The notes under the pieces are model-generated. The model saw nothing but the letters and a program-made list of their open reading frames with translations, did not search any database and had not been told where the DNA came from. From Tardibacter sp963781025 (GTDB lineage Bacteria; Pseudomonadota; Alphaproteobacteria; Sphingomonadales; Sphingomonadaceae): DNA of 64,000 nucleotides. Of this stretch, positions 27,641-36,333 are shown piece by piece; positions within the stretch are counted from its first letter, which is position 1, and the number at the start of each line of letters is the position of its first letter. The stretch lies in the NCBI GenBank assembly GCA_963781025.1, contig CAWADU010000003.1, forward strand, positions 620,001 to 684,000. The letters are read 5' to 3'. A program made the translations under genes and the position numbers.

Positions 27641-27674
27641 GCAAGCCCGGCGGTGAAGGTGCCGCCGGACTTGC
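27641..27674 (+). terminator. Hairpin after mprF, terminator candidate
   Basis: GCAAGCCCGGCGG at 27641-27653 pairs with CCGCCGGACTTGC at 27662-27674 (12 of 13 positions) just after the mprF stop. There is no T-tract. The rest of the 270-bp spacer to the ABC exporter gene holds no convincing coding sequence. Confidence 0.55.
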
Positions 27675-27779
27675 AGGGAGGTAGGGCTTGTTGAGGTCGC
27701 AGGATTTCTATTCGAGCGCCGCGTCGCTGAGGGGGGCATCCACTAGGGAACGGCGCAAGTATCGGTCCTGCATTCGGTT

Positions 27780-27808
27780 TTGCGGGAAGGGTTGGTATTT
27801 TCCCGCAA
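27780..27808 (-). terminator. Hairpin downstream of the ABC exporter gene
   Basis: TTGCGGGAA at 27780-27788 and TTCCCGCAA at 27800-27808 form a perfect 9-bp stem with an 11-base loop about 100 bases beyond the exporter stop (27910, minus strand). No poly-T follows on either strand. It could end either the leftward exporter or the rightward mprF transcript. Confidence 0.4.
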
Positions 27809-27909
27809 GACCGGAATTAGGGCGCGGCGCTTTGCCGCCCTATGGCCGGGCGGTGAAGATTTTTTCATGTTGACGTCGATCTGCGAGCGCTGCTGGCCGC
27901 GAGGGGCAA

Positions 27910-29736
27910 TCAGGCTGCGGTGTCGAACTGGAGCCTTGCAAGCCGGGCATAAAGGCCATCCCGCGCGATCAGCTGCTCGTGCTTGCCCTGGTCGACAATC
28001 CTGCCTGCGTCCATCACGATGATGCGATCCGCATTTCGGACGGTCGCGAGACGATGCGCAATGACCAGCGTGGTGCGATTTTCCATCAGGTGTTCGAGCG
28101 CTTCCTGAACAAGCCGTTCGGATTCGGCGTCAAGCGCCGACGTCGCCTCGTCCAGTAGCAGCAGCGGTGCATCCCGCAATATGGCGCGTGCAATGGACAG
28201 TCGCTGGCGTTGACCGCCTGACAGCCGGGCGCCGCCCTCCCCGAGGAAGGTGTCGAGCCCGTCCGGCAGCGCTTTCAGGAAATCGGCGGCATTGGCGGCT
28301 TCGGCAGCGGCCCAAAGCTCGTCTTCGCGGGCTTCCCAGCGGCCGTAGCGCAGATTGTCGCGGGCCGAGGCGGCGAAGATCACGCTCTCCTGCGGCACCA
28401 CCGCGATGCGCGCGCGAATGGCCGCCGGGTCTGCCTTGGGCAAGGCGACGCCGTCGATACTGAGGACGCCCTGTTGCGGATCATAGAAACGCTGAACAAG
28501 CTGGAAGAGGGTGGTCTTGCCCGCGCCCGATGGGCCGACGATGGCGACCGTTTCGCCGCGCGAGATATCGAGTGAGAAATCGTGAAGCGCGGCCGTGTCG
28601 GGACGTGACGGATAATAAAAGGTCACATGGCTGAAGCACAGCTTGCCTTCGGCCGGCTCCGGCAGTTTGACCGGATGCGCGGGGGCCTTGATTTCCGGCA
28701 CCGCAGCCAGAAGCTCCGCCAGGCGCCCGGCCGCGCCCGCGCCGCGCAGCAGGTCGCCGTAGACTTCGGTCAGGGCGCCCAAGGCACCTGCGACAAGGCC
28801 GCCTGTCAGGACGAACGCTGCGATCGCGCCGCCCGTCAGCTTGCCGGTCGCGACGTCGAGAGCGCCTTCCCATAGCACCATCACGATCGCGCCGAAAATG
28901 AGGCCGATCACGATCGCGGTCATGATCGCACGGATGACGATTTGCACGCGCGCGGTGCTGAAAGCGCGTTCCACGGCCGCGCCGAACCGGCTGGCTTCGC
29001 GGCCTTCCTGCGTGAAAGCCTGCACGATCTTCATCGCACCGAGCGTTTCGGCGACCATCGCGCCCAGATCGGCGATCCGGTCCTGACTGGCGCGGGAGAA
29101 ATTGCGCACGCGGCGGCCAAGCAGCACGATCGGCCCGATCACCAGTGGAATGCCCAGCAGCAAGAGCCCGGCGAGCTTGGGCGCCAGGGTGAAGAGATAG
29201 AGGGTGCCGCCCACGCCCATGACGAGGTTGCGGAGCGCGACCGAAACCGTGGTGCCGACGACTTGCTCGATAACCGCGGTATCGGAGGTCAGCCGCGAGG
29301 CGATCTCGGACGGGCGGTTTTCCTCGAAAAAGCCCGGAGCAAGCGTCAACAGATGGTTTTGCACCGACAGGCGGATGTCGGCGACGACCCGTTCACCCAG
29401 CCACGACACGAAGTAGAAGCGGAACGCGGTTGCCAACGCCAGCACCCCGACGACTGCCAGGAGGCCGTAGAAATAGGGTGCGATGTCGCCGGTGCCGCCG
29501 GCGGTGACAAATCCCTTGTCGATCACCATCATGAAGCCGCGCGGAATCGCAAGTGTGGAAACCGCCGCCACCAGCAGCGCGATCACCGCGCCAATGAGTT
29601 TGCCGGGGTAGCGTTTAACGAAGCGCCACAACAGGCTCAGCTTCGAAAGCGGGCGTGGTTTGGGGGCGTCTGGCGCGTTCGTATTGACTGCGGAGGACAC
29701 GGGCATCGCAATAGCGGGTTCAGGGGCATTTGCCAT
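27910..29736 (-). CDS. MsbA-like ABC exporter (fused membrane and ATPase domains)
   Basis: 608 residues. Six membrane helices in the N-terminal half (for example LIGAVIALLVAAVSTLAI) are followed by the ATPase domain with Walker A VGPSGAGKTT, signature LSGGQRQRLSIARAI, Walker B LLLLDEATSALD and the switch His in VIAHRLATV. This is the half-transporter type that works as a homodimer, related to MsbA and multidrug exporters. Substrate is unknown; lipid or hydrophobic drug export is typical. The N-terminal 30 residues are Ala/Pro-rich. It is a single gene on the minus strand between mprF and glutathione reductase; it starts 57 bases from the gor stop, so the two could share a transcript. Confidence 0.88.
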   Translation of the reverse strand: MANAPEPAIAMPVSSAVNTNAPDAPKPRPLSKLSLLWRFVKRYPGKLIGAVIALLVAAVSTLAIPRGFMMVIDKGFVTAGGTGDIAPYFYGLLAVVGVLALATAFRFYFVSWLGERVVADIRLSVQNHLLTLAPGFFEENRPSEIASRLTSDTAVIEQVVGTTVSVALRNLVMGVGGTLYLFTLAPKLAGLLLLGIPLVIGPIVLLGRRVRNFSRASQDRIADLGAMVAETLGAMKIVQAFTQEGREASRFGAAVERAFSTARVQIVIRAIMTAIVIGLIFGAIVMVLWEGALDVATGKLTGGAIAAFVLTGGLVAGALGALTEVYGDLLRGAGAAGRLAELLAAVPEIKAPAHPVKLPEPAEGKLCFSHVTFYYPSRPDTAALHDFSLDISRGETVAIVGPSGAGKTTLFQLVQRFYDPQQGVLSIDGVALPKADPAAIRARIAVVPQESVIFAASARDNLRYGRWEAREDELWAAAEAANAADFLKALPDGLDTFLGEGGARLSGGQRQRLSIARAILRDAPLLLLDEATSALDAESERLVQEALEHLMENRTTLVIAHRLATVRNADRIIVMDAGRIVDQGKHEQLIARDGLYARLARLQFDTAA

Positions 29737-29793
29737 AAGGCCCGTTGCCTAGCAGGCATGGGGCCGCGTCTCAACGTGTAGGCCTCATTAAAC

Positions 29794-31140
29794 TTATTTC
29801 AACAGCACCAGCTCCTCGGCCATGCTCGGGTGGATCGCGACGCAATCATCGAACTGGGCCTTGGTGAGGCCCGCCTTGACCGCAACCGCGACCATCTGAA
29901 GAATCTCCGGCGCATCGGGGCCGATCAGGTGCGCCCCCACGACCCTGTCGTTCGCGTCGTCGACGATCAACTTGTAAAGCGCGCGCTCATTGCGTCCCGC
30001 CAGCACATTCTTCATCGCGCGGAAATCGGAGGTATAGACCTTGACCGCGCCCAGCCGGTTGCGCGCTTCCGCCTCGGTCATTCCCACGCCCGCGAGCGGC
30101 GGGTGGCTGAATACGGCCGATGGCACGCAGTCATAATTCACCGTCGTTGGCTTGTTGCCGAACACGGTGTCGGCAAAGGCCTGGCCCTCGCGGATCGCCA
30201 CGGGCGTAAGCTGGATGCGATTGGTGACGTCGCCGACCGCATAGATCGACGGGCAGGTCGACTGGTTGTCGGCGTTCACCTTCACGGCACCCTTGTCGTC
30301 CAGCTCCACACCCGCGCTTTCCAGGCCAAGCGCATCGGTGTTGGGGACGCGGCCAGTGGCGAACATCAATACATCACAATCCACAGGGTCGCAGCCGCGC
30401 ATATGGACGGTGAGGGTGCCATCTTCTTTCCGTTCGACCTTCTTGAACGGCGCGTTGAAGCGGAACTGAATTCCCTTCATCGTCGAGATCTGGAGCAACC
30501 GGTCGCGGATCTGCTCGTCATAGCCGCGCAGAATCTGATCCGAGCGGTTCACCAGCGTCACCTGGGAGCCGAATTCATTGAAAATGCCGGCAAATTCGTT
30601 GGCAATATATCCGCCGCCCGCGATCACGATCCGCTCCGGCAGCTTGTCGAGATGGAAAGCCTCGTTGGAGGTGATGCCATGTTCATGGCCGGGGCAATCG
30701 GGAATCGCGGGCCTTGCGCCGGTCGCGATCAGTATCTTGCCCGCCGTGAGTTCGCGCTTGCCGATTTTCACGTTGTGCGGGCCGGTCACGACCGCCCGTT
30801 CCAGCAGGATTTCGACCTTATGGTTCTCAAGCGTCTGTGTATAGAGACCGTTGAGGCGGGAGACTTCGTCGAGCACATTGTCGCGCAGCGTCGCCCAGTC
30901 GAACTTTGCTTCGCTGATGCTCCAGCCGAACCTGCGCGCGTCCTCAAGATCCTCTGCGAAATGCGCGCCATAGACCAGCAGCTTCTTCGGCACACAGCCC
31001 CGGATGACGCAGGTGCCCCCGACCCTGTATTCCTCGGCCACCGCGACCTTCGCGCCGTGCGCGGCGGCGACACGGGCTGCCCGCACGCCGCCTGAACCCG
31101 CCCCGATTACAAACAGATCATAGTCATAGCCGCTGGTCAT
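29794..31140 (-). CDS. gor: Glutathione-disulfide reductase
   Basis: 448 residues, the normal length. It reduces GSSG to GSH with NADPH in the cytosol. FAD-binding motif FVIGAGSGGVRAAR at the N-terminus, redox-active disulfide Cys44/Cys49 in GGTCVIRGCVPKKLL, a second Rossmann motif IVIAGGGYIANEFAG, the FAD motif IYAVGDVTNRIQLTPVAI, and the C-terminal dimerisation domain with the catalytic His in AIHPSMAEEL. The sequence GCVPKK separates glutathione reductase from dihydrolipoyl dehydrogenase (GCIPSK). Its neighbour on the same strand upstream is a GFA-type glutathione/formaldehyde protein, which fits glutathione metabolism. Confidence 0.93.
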   Translation of the reverse strand: MTSGYDYDLFVIGAGSGGVRAARVAAAHGAKVAVAEEYRVGGTCVIRGCVPKKLLVYGAHFAEDLEDARRFGWSISEAKFDWATLRDNVLDEVSRLNGLYTQTLENHKVEILLERAVVTGPHNVKIGKRELTAGKILIATGARPAIPDCPGHEHGITSNEAFHLDKLPERIVIAGGGYIANEFAGIFNEFGSQVTLVNRSDQILRGYDEQIRDRLLQISTMKGIQFRFNAPFKKVERKEDGTLTVHMRGCDPVDCDVLMFATGRVPNTDALGLESAGVELDDKGAVKVNADNQSTCPSIYAVGDVTNRIQLTPVAIREGQAFADTVFGNKPTTVNYDCVPSAVFSHPPLAGVGMTEAEARNRLGAVKVYTSDFRAMKNVLAGRNERALYKLIVDDANDRVVGAHLIGPDAPEILQMVAVAVKAGLTKAQFDDCVAIHPSMAEELVLLK

Positions 31141-31235
31141 CGAAGAACTCCTTTGAATGTCCTGCTAGCGGGCCGGGGCCGCAGCATCAAACAGACATTG
31201 CCGAATTGCGTTGGCCCCATGCCTTCAAAGGTACG

Positions 31236-31613
31236 TCAGCCCAGCGCGGCTTTCCCCTGTTCCCAATTCCGGCCATCGAAGGGCCGGATCGTGACGTTGA
31301 GGCCATGGCCGTCGTCCAGACAGCGCACGTTGATGCTCACGCCATCGGGGTGTGATCGCGGACGGTAGAAGCTCTTGATGCCGCAGGTCGCGCAGAAGAT
31401 ATGCTGCGCCTTGCCGCTGCCGAACCGGTAGGCGGTTGTCTCGCCCTTGCCGTCGATCAGCCTGAACGCGGTTTCGGGGACGATCAGGTGCAGATAGCCC
31501 GTCATGGCGCAGACGGAGCAGTTGCATTCGAGCGCCTCGACATTCCGCGAGGGCAGTTCGGCTTCAAAATGCACCAGGCCGCAGTGGCAGCCGCCGGTGA
31601 CGGTGATGGGCAT
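31236..31613 (-). CDS. GFA-family (glutathione-dependent formaldehyde-activating-like) zinc protein
   Basis: 125 residues from ATG 31613, which is preceded by GGAGAG; an in-frame ATG at 31631 would add six residues (MEESAV). Zinc-ligand cysteines are arranged as in the GFA fold: CHCG near the N-terminus, CNCSVC in the middle and CATCG after it. The founding enzyme Gfa joins formaldehyde to glutathione, although most members of this large family have no shown activity. It is upstream of glutathione reductase on the same strand, 95 bases away, and is divergent from bioF. Confidence 0.82.
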   Translation of the reverse strand: MPITVTGGCHCGLVHFEAELPSRNVEALECNCSVCAMTGYLHLIVPETAFRLIDGKGETTAYRFGSGKAQHIFCATCGIKSFYRPRSHPDGVSINVRCLDDGHGLNVTIRPFDGRNWEQGKAALG

Positions 31614-31659
31614 GACGGCACTCTCCTCCATTGCGATTTGGCCGCGCGGGGCCTAGGGC

Positions 31660-32853
31660 ATGGCCGCTATGTCGAGGTTTGACGACGATTTTGCAACCGC
31701 GCTCGACGCCGCTGCCGCACGGCAGAATCGGCGCGTGCTTCGCGCCGTCGAACCGGAATGCGGATTGCGGGTCGAGCGCGGCGGCCGCCATCTCATCAAC
31801 TTTTCCGGAAACGACTATCTGGGCCTCAGCCGGCATCCGCTGCTGATCGAGCGGTCGCGCGAATGGGCGGAACGCTGGGGAGCGGGCAGCGGCGCGTCGC
31901 GGCTCGTCACCGGCACGCTTGGCATTCATCAGGCGGTCGAGGCGAAGCTTGCCAGGCTGAAGAAGACCGAGGCGGCGCTTATCTTCGCGTCCGGTTGGCA
32001 GGCGAACGCCAGCGTCATTCCGGCGCTGTTGCGGGCCTTTTCCGAACCGGCGCTTGTGTTTACGGACAAGCTGAACCACGCCAGCCTGCACCATGGCTGC
32101 GCGGCGGCGGGTGTTCGCCAAATCCGTTTTCGTCACAACGACCTCGATCATCTGGAGGAGTTGCTCGCCTCGAAATCGGGCGAACGCGCGCGGCGCTTCA
32201 TTCTCACAGAAAGCGTGTTCAGCATGGACGGTGACCGGGCCGACGTGGTCGGTCTGTCCGAAATCGCGCGACGTCATGACGCCTTTCTTTACCTGGACGA
32301 GGCGCACGCGACCGGCGTTCTTGGCCCCGGCGGCATGGGGCTGGCGGGCCTTGCAGCAGGCGGGGTCGATCTGGCGATGGGCACATTCAGCAAGGCGCTG
32401 GGCGGTTTCGGCGCCTATATCGCGGGCTCGAAAACACTGTGCGACTATCTGGTCAACAACAGCAGCGGTTTTATCTATTCCACCGCCTTGCCGCCCGCCG
32501 TGCTTGGCGCGATCGACGCCGCGCTCGATCTGGTCCCGGCGATGGACGTCGATCGCGCACGGCTTCTCGACGCGGGCGACCACGTGCGCGCGCGTTTTCA
32601 AGCCGCAGGGATCGATACCGGCCAATCCACCACCCAGATCGTCCCCGCGATTGTCGGCGAAGCGGGAAGGGCGCTTGCCCTCAGCACAGCCCTTGAGGAA
32701 GCGGGCCTGCTTGCAACCGCGATCCGTCCGCCCACCGTGCCGCCGGGAACCAGCCGCATCCGGCTGGCGTTGAGCGCCGCGCATGGGCAGGCCGAGATCG
32801 ACCGGCTGATCGACACCGTCATCGGCGCCTGGCCGAAGGCGGCGGGCGGCTGA
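31660..32853 (+). CDS. bioF: 8-amino-7-oxononanoate synthase
   Basis: 397 residues. This PLP enzyme joins pimeloyl-ACP (or pimeloyl-CoA) and alanine in the first step of biotin ring assembly. Recognisable elements of the alpha-oxoamine synthase family: NFSGNDYLGLSRHP, GSGASRLVTGTLGIHQ, DEAHATGVLGP and the PLP lysine in MGTFSKALGGFGAYIAG. The ATG at 31660 is used; a second ATG three codons later (31669) is possible. The stop overlaps the ATG of the esterase candidate at 32853 by one base, so bioF, the esterase, bioC and bioD read as one operon. Confidence 0.92.
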   Translation: MAAMSRFDDDFATALDAAAARQNRRVLRAVEPECGLRVERGGRHLINFSGNDYLGLSRHPLLIERSREWAERWGAGSGASRLVTGTLGIHQAVEAKLARLKKTEAALIFASGWQANASVIPALLRAFSEPALVFTDKLNHASLHHGCAAAGVRQIRFRHNDLDHLEELLASKSGERARRFILTESVFSMDGDRADVVGLSEIARRHDAFLYLDEAHATGVLGPGGMGLAGLAAGGVDLAMGTFSKALGGFGAYIAGSKTLCDYLVNNSSGFIYSTALPPAVLGAIDAALDLVPAMDVDRARLLDAGDHVRARFQAAGIDTGQSTTQIVPAIVGEAGRALALSTALEEAGLLATAIRPPTVPPGTSRIRLALSAAHGQAEIDRLIDTVIGAWPKAAGG

Positions 32854-33503
32854 TGCTGTGGTTCGCGCATGGCTGGGGGTTTGACAGCGGCCTTTGGAAC
32901 GAGGTGCTTGCCGCACCGGGAAGCGGGGCGACGGCGTTCGTCGACCGGGGCTATTTTGGAGATTCTCTCAGTCCGCTGGATGACGGCGGCCCGGTCATCG
33001 CCGTCGGCCATTCGCTCGGTGTGCTCCATCTGCTTCGGCGGATGCCGTCGAATTGCGCCGGACTGATCGCCATCAACGGTTTCGATCGCTTCGCGGGCGA
33101 GGCGGGTGATCCAACCGCCGTCCCCGGCCGTATCGTGCAGCGCATGCTCACGCGATTCCGTGAACAGCCGGACCAGGTACTCGGTGATTTTCGCCGGCGC
33201 TGCGGCAGCGACGAGCCCGTGCCCGACGAAATTCGGCCCGAAACGCTGATTGCGGACCTCGGGCTGCTCCGCATCGCTGACGAGCGCGCTGCCTCGGCCC
33301 GCCTCGGCTGCCCGATACTGGTCCTGCATGGAGATGAGGACGCGATCCTGCCGCCAGCCATGCGCGGAGCCGTCTTTTCCGGGTGCGCCGAGGTGGAGCG
33401 TCATCAACTGCGAGGCCACGGTCATTTGCTCCCGAAAACGGCGGCGTCCTGGTGTGCGGATCATATCCGCGCCTTCGCCGACCGCGTCGGCATGGCGGTA
33501 TAG
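32853..33503 (+). CDS. Alpha/beta hydrolase, candidate pimeloyl-ACP methyl ester esterase
   Basis: 216 residues, shorter than Escherichia coli BioH (256). The N-terminus WFAHGWGFDSGLW is the BioH/BioG-like oxyanion strand, the nucleophile is Ser54 in VGHSLG, and the acid and base are probably in HGDEDAIL and GHGHLLP. It lies between bioF and bioC, where a pimeloyl-ACP methyl ester esterase is needed: BioC methylates the malonyl primer and the esterase removes the methyl group once pimeloyl-ACP is made. Sequence divergence from BioH, BioG and BioJ leaves the subtype open. It is coupled to bioF by overlap, and bioC follows after 2 bases. Confidence 0.72.
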   Translation: MLWFAHGWGFDSGLWNEVLAAPGSGATAFVDRGYFGDSLSPLDDGGPVIAVGHSLGVLHLLRRMPSNCAGLIAINGFDRFAGEAGDPTAVPGRIVQRMLTRFREQPDQVLGDFRRRCGSDEPVPDEIRPETLIADLGLLRIADERAASARLGCPILVLHGDEDAILPPAMRGAVFSGCAEVERHQLRGHGHLLPKTAASWCADHIRAFADRVGMAV

Positions 33504-33505
33504 TC

Positions 33506-34273
33506 ATGGCCCGCAAGCGTGCGATCAGGCAGGCCTTTGGGGCGGCCGGGCAATATGATGACGAGGCGCATGTCCAGCGCGAGGTCGCCGTCCGGCTTGC
33601 CCGCGGGATTACGGCGTTGCCGCTGCCTGCCAATCCCCGCATTCTGGAGATCGGCTGCGGAACCGGCTTCCTGACATCGGCGGTTCGCCAGCATAGCCTG
33701 TCGGGTGAATGGACGGTGACCGACCTGTCCTTCAACATGGTCGCGCGGTGCCGCGATGCGCTGGTCGACGTCGATGACATTCGCTTTCTTGCTATGGACG
33801 GCGAGCAGCCGTGCTTTGGAGAAGGCATGCGCTTCGACCTGATTTGCTCAAGCCTCGCTTTCCAGTGGTTCGAGGAACTGGGGGAAAGCATAGAGCGGCT
33901 GACGCGCCTGCTCGCTCCGGGCGGGCATCTTGCATTCGCGACCATGGCCGAAGGCAGCTTTGGCGAATGGCGCGCGGCTTGCCGGATTCGTGGCCTCAGC
34001 CCCTCGATACCGGACTACCCCTCGCTTCCAGATCTGCGGGCTCTGGCGCGGCAGGATATGGAGGCCGAGGTCGCTGATTTTTGTATCCAGCCAAGGTTCG
34101 GCAGCGCTCATGGCTTCCTCAGGCATCTGCGCGCAATAGGGGCGCATGTACCCCGCCCGGCGAGCAGGCCTCTAACGCCGGGGGCATTGCGTCAGGTGAT
34201 GCGCGCATTCGAGGACGGGGGTGCGGTTGCCACCTATCACATCGCCTGTTGCACCTTCCGCAAGGGGGCGTAA
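33506..34273 (+). CDS. bioC: Malonyl-ACP O-methyltransferase
   Basis: 255 residues from ATG 33506, 2 bases after the esterase stop; the frame is open further upstream but that part overlaps the esterase gene. SAM-dependent class I methyltransferase: motif I ILEIGCGTGFLT at about residue 46, an acidic strand end in WTVTDLSF, motif IV FDLICSSLAFQWFE typical of BioC, and motif LLAPGGHLAFATM. It methylates malonyl-ACP to start pimelate synthesis on the fatty-acid machinery. The LAFQWF element is characteristic of BioC and supports the assignment beyond operon position. Confidence 0.87.
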   Translation: MARKRAIRQAFGAAGQYDDEAHVQREVAVRLARGITALPLPANPRILEIGCGTGFLTSAVRQHSLSGEWTVTDLSFNMVARCRDALVDVDDIRFLAMDGEQPCFGEGMRFDLICSSLAFQWFEELGESIERLTRLLAPGGHLAFATMAEGSFGEWRAACRIRGLSPSIPDYPSLPDLRALARQDMEAEVADFCIQPRFGSAHGFLRHLRAIGAHVPRPASRPLTPGALRQVMRAFEDGGAVATYHIACCTFRKGA

Positions 34274-34282
34274 GCGAGAGGC

Positions 34283-34969
34283 ATGTCCAATCTGTTCATC
34301 ACGGCGACGGGGACAGATGTCGGCAAGACGGCGGTTACGGCGCTGCTTGCCCGCCAATTGATCGCCACAGGGAACAGGCCGGAGGTGCTGAAGCCGGTCC
34401 TCAGCGGATTTGACGATACCGCGCCGGAGCTGAGCGATGCTGGCGTACTCCTCGCCGCGACCGGACAGGCGGTGACGCGACAGGCGCTTGACCGCATTTC
34501 CCCCTGGCGGTTCGCAGCCCCGCTGTCGCCCGACATGGCGGCGGCACGCGAAGGCCGTTCGATCCCGTTCGACGAACTTGTCGATTATTGCCGGAACCAC
34601 GCTCTCAATGCGCCGGGCCCGCTGCTATTGGAAGGGGTCGGCGGCGCGATGGTGCCGCTCGGCGCCTGTCATACGGTGCTCGACTGGATGGCGGCGCTTC
34701 AATTTCCGACGCTGCTGGTGTCCGGTACCTATCTTGGCGCGATCAGCCATAGCCTGACCACGCTGACCGCAATGGAAACGCGCGGAGTGGATGTCGCCGC
34801 CATCATCCTCAGCACGACCCGCGACAGCCCGATCCCGACCGAGGAAACCCGGGATGCGATCGCTCGCTTTACGACAGTGCCGGTCCGGATCGTTCCGCGC
34901 CTGGCGATCGACCGGCATGGCCTGCCCGAACTGAGAGACACTCCTGATCTGACTGATTTGGCGGACTGA
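34283..34969 (+). CDS. bioD: ATP-dependent dethiobiotin synthetase
   Basis: 228 residues. Carboxylates 7,8-diaminopelargonate to dethiobiotin. P-loop TATGTDVGKTAVTALLAR at the N-terminus, then KPVLSGF with the substrate lysine, and EGVGGAMVPL, the conserved glycine-rich active-site segment. It is the last gene of the bioF-esterase-bioC-bioD operon, 9 bases after bioC. The partner aminotransferase bioA lies 1.8 kb away on the other strand, and bioB (biotin synthase) is not in the window. Confidence 0.92.
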   Translation: MSNLFITATGTDVGKTAVTALLARQLIATGNRPEVLKPVLSGFDDTAPELSDAGVLLAATGQAVTRQALDRISPWRFAAPLSPDMAAAREGRSIPFDELVDYCRNHALNAPGPLLLEGVGGAMVPLGACHTVLDWMAALQFPTLLVSGTYLGAISHSLTTLTAMETRGVDVAAIILSTTRDSPIPTEETRDAIARFTTVPVRIVPRLAIDRHGLPELRDTPDLTDLAD

Positions 34970-35098
34970 TTTTTCGGCTCTTGGTGAATATCGCGCTACA
35001 TCTGCCATCGTTCGCCGGTTCAAGGGATATTTGGGCGAGGTCGCGAGTTGTTGCGCTGCCGGTGATCCAGACAGCAGGTTCCGGGCCGGCCTGACAGC

Positions 35099-36184
35099 TT
35101 ATAGCGGGAAGGTCAGTTGCTCGCGTGGGCCGGCCGGCGCCGAACATTTGTCGAAGTTGGAAAGGGTCACGCCAAGCAGCCGAATGCCTTTTCGGGGCGG
35201 ATAAACCGACCGGATAAGGTCCACGCTTAGCTGGCATAGCAGTTGTTTGTCGGTCACGGGCATTTCCAGCGTGCGGCTGCGGGTCGCATGCTTGAAGTCG
35301 GCGTATTTGATCTTGACCGTTACCGTTCGGCCGAAAGCGTCTGCTTTTTCGCACCACGACCAAACCGCATCGGCCTGCAATACCAGAGCGGCTTCGATTG
35401 CCGCCGGGTCAAGAAGGTCGACGGCAAATGTCGTTTCCGATCCTGACGATTTGCGTACCCGATCCGGGCAAACCGGGCGGTCATCCTCGCCGCGCGCAAT
35501 CGCATGGTACCAGAGGCCGGTCTTGCCGAAGCGTTCCTGGAGGAAGGCAAGGTTCTGCCGGCGCAAGTCCGCGCCGGTGAAGATGCCGAGCGCGTTCATC
35601 TTCTCGGCCGTTTTCGGGCCGATGCCGTGAAAGCGACCGACGGCCAGGTTCTCGATGAAAGCGGGGCCCATCGCCGGGGTGATGACGCACTGGCCGTTGG
35701 GCTTGTTCTGGTCCGACCCCAGCTTTGCGAGAAATTTGTTGTAGGAGATCCCCGCCGATGCCGTCAGTCCAGTCTCGGCAAGAATGCGCCCGCGAATCTC
35801 CTCTGCGGTGCGCGTGGCGGACGGAAGCCCTCGCGGATTGTCGGTCACATCCAGATATGCCTCATCGAACGACAGCGGCTCGACCAAGGGCGTGTAGTCG
35901 GCAAAGATCGCGCGAATCTGCAATGAAATCTGGCGGTAGACGTCGAACCGGGGTGGCACGAACAAAAGCTCGGGACATTGGCGCAGCGCGATGGCCGAGG
36001 GCATTGCCGACCGCACCCCGAACTTGCGCGCCTCATAGCTTGCCGCCGCGACCACGCCGCGCGCCGCCGGATAGCCGACTGCCACGGGGCGTCCGCGTAG
36101 CGTGGGGTCATCGCGCTGCTCGACCGATGCAAAGAACGCATCCATATCGATGTGGATGATTTTTCGGACCGGCACGTCTGACAT
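35099..36184 (-). CDS. dinB: DNA polymerase IV (Y-family, translesion)
   Basis: 361 residues. Catalytic metal ligands are in IIHIDMDAFFASVEQRD (Asp13) and SFDEAYLDVTD; the finger/palm segments VGYPAARGVVAAASYEARKFG, the little-finger linker and helix-hairpin-helix GIGPKTAEKMNALGIFTG are all present. It copies past damaged template and promotes SOS mutagenesis. The C-terminus ends REQLTFPL, a likely beta-clamp-binding peptide (QLTFPL). A perfect alphaproteobacterial LexA box lies upstream at 36255-36269, so the gene is expected to be SOS induced. Confidence 0.93.
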   Translation of the reverse strand: MSDVPVRKIIHIDMDAFFASVEQRDDPTLRGRPVAVGYPAARGVVAAASYEARKFGVRSAMPSAIALRQCPELLFVPPRFDVYRQISLQIRAIFADYTPLVEPLSFDEAYLDVTDNPRGLPSATRTAEEIRGRILAETGLTASAGISYNKFLAKLGSDQNKPNGQCVITPAMGPAFIENLAVGRFHGIGPKTAEKMNALGIFTGADLRRQNLAFLQERFGKTGLWYHAIARGEDDRPVCPDRVRKSSGSETTFAVDLLDPAAIEAALVLQADAVWSWCEKADAFGRTVTVKIKYADFKHATRSRTLEMPVTDKQLLCQLSVDLIRSVYPPRKGIRLLGVTLSNFDKCSAPAGPREQLTFPL

Positions 36185-36235
36185 GGTCTCGGATGCTCGT
36201 TCAGTCCCCCCGGTCCGGTGATCCGGACAAGGGCC

Positions 36236-36269
36236 CTTATATCCTGTTATGGCGGAACATAGTAGGAAC
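36236..36269 (-). promoter_or_regulatory. SOS promoter of dinB: LexA box with -10 element
   Basis: On the minus strand the site reads GTTC-CTACTAT-GTTC (36255-36269), an exact match to the alphaproteobacterial LexA consensus GTTC-N7-GTTC. A TATAAG -10-like element is at 36236-36241, so LexA would cover the -35 region. The dinB ATG is about 70 bases from the box. The intervening hairpin GTCCGG-tgat-CCGGAC (36213-36228) lies in the 5' untranslated region. Confidence 0.75.
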
Positions 36270-36333
36270 GATTACACCCCAAGTCACTAGTGGTCCGCTT
36301 TGGGCGCTGCTTCTGATGCGCGTGCGCCGCGAT

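Noticed and set aside
27688..27873. 60-codon frame in the mprF/exporter spacer
   Set aside because: No ribosome-binding site or recognisable motif, and it spans an inverted repeat that is better read as a terminator.
29830..31095. 421-codon open frame antisense to glutathione reductase
   Set aside because: gor is fully supported on the minus strand; the antisense frame is a codon-bias artefact.
31564..32916. 450-codon open frame antisense to bioF
   Set aside because: bioF on the plus strand has full PLP motifs; the antisense frame is Arg/Gly-rich and has no start context or homologous motif.
36185..36333. Search for a tRNA or other RNA gene upstream of dinB
   Set aside because: Only a short GTCCGG/CCGGAC hairpin and the LexA site are seen; no cloverleaf can be drawn.
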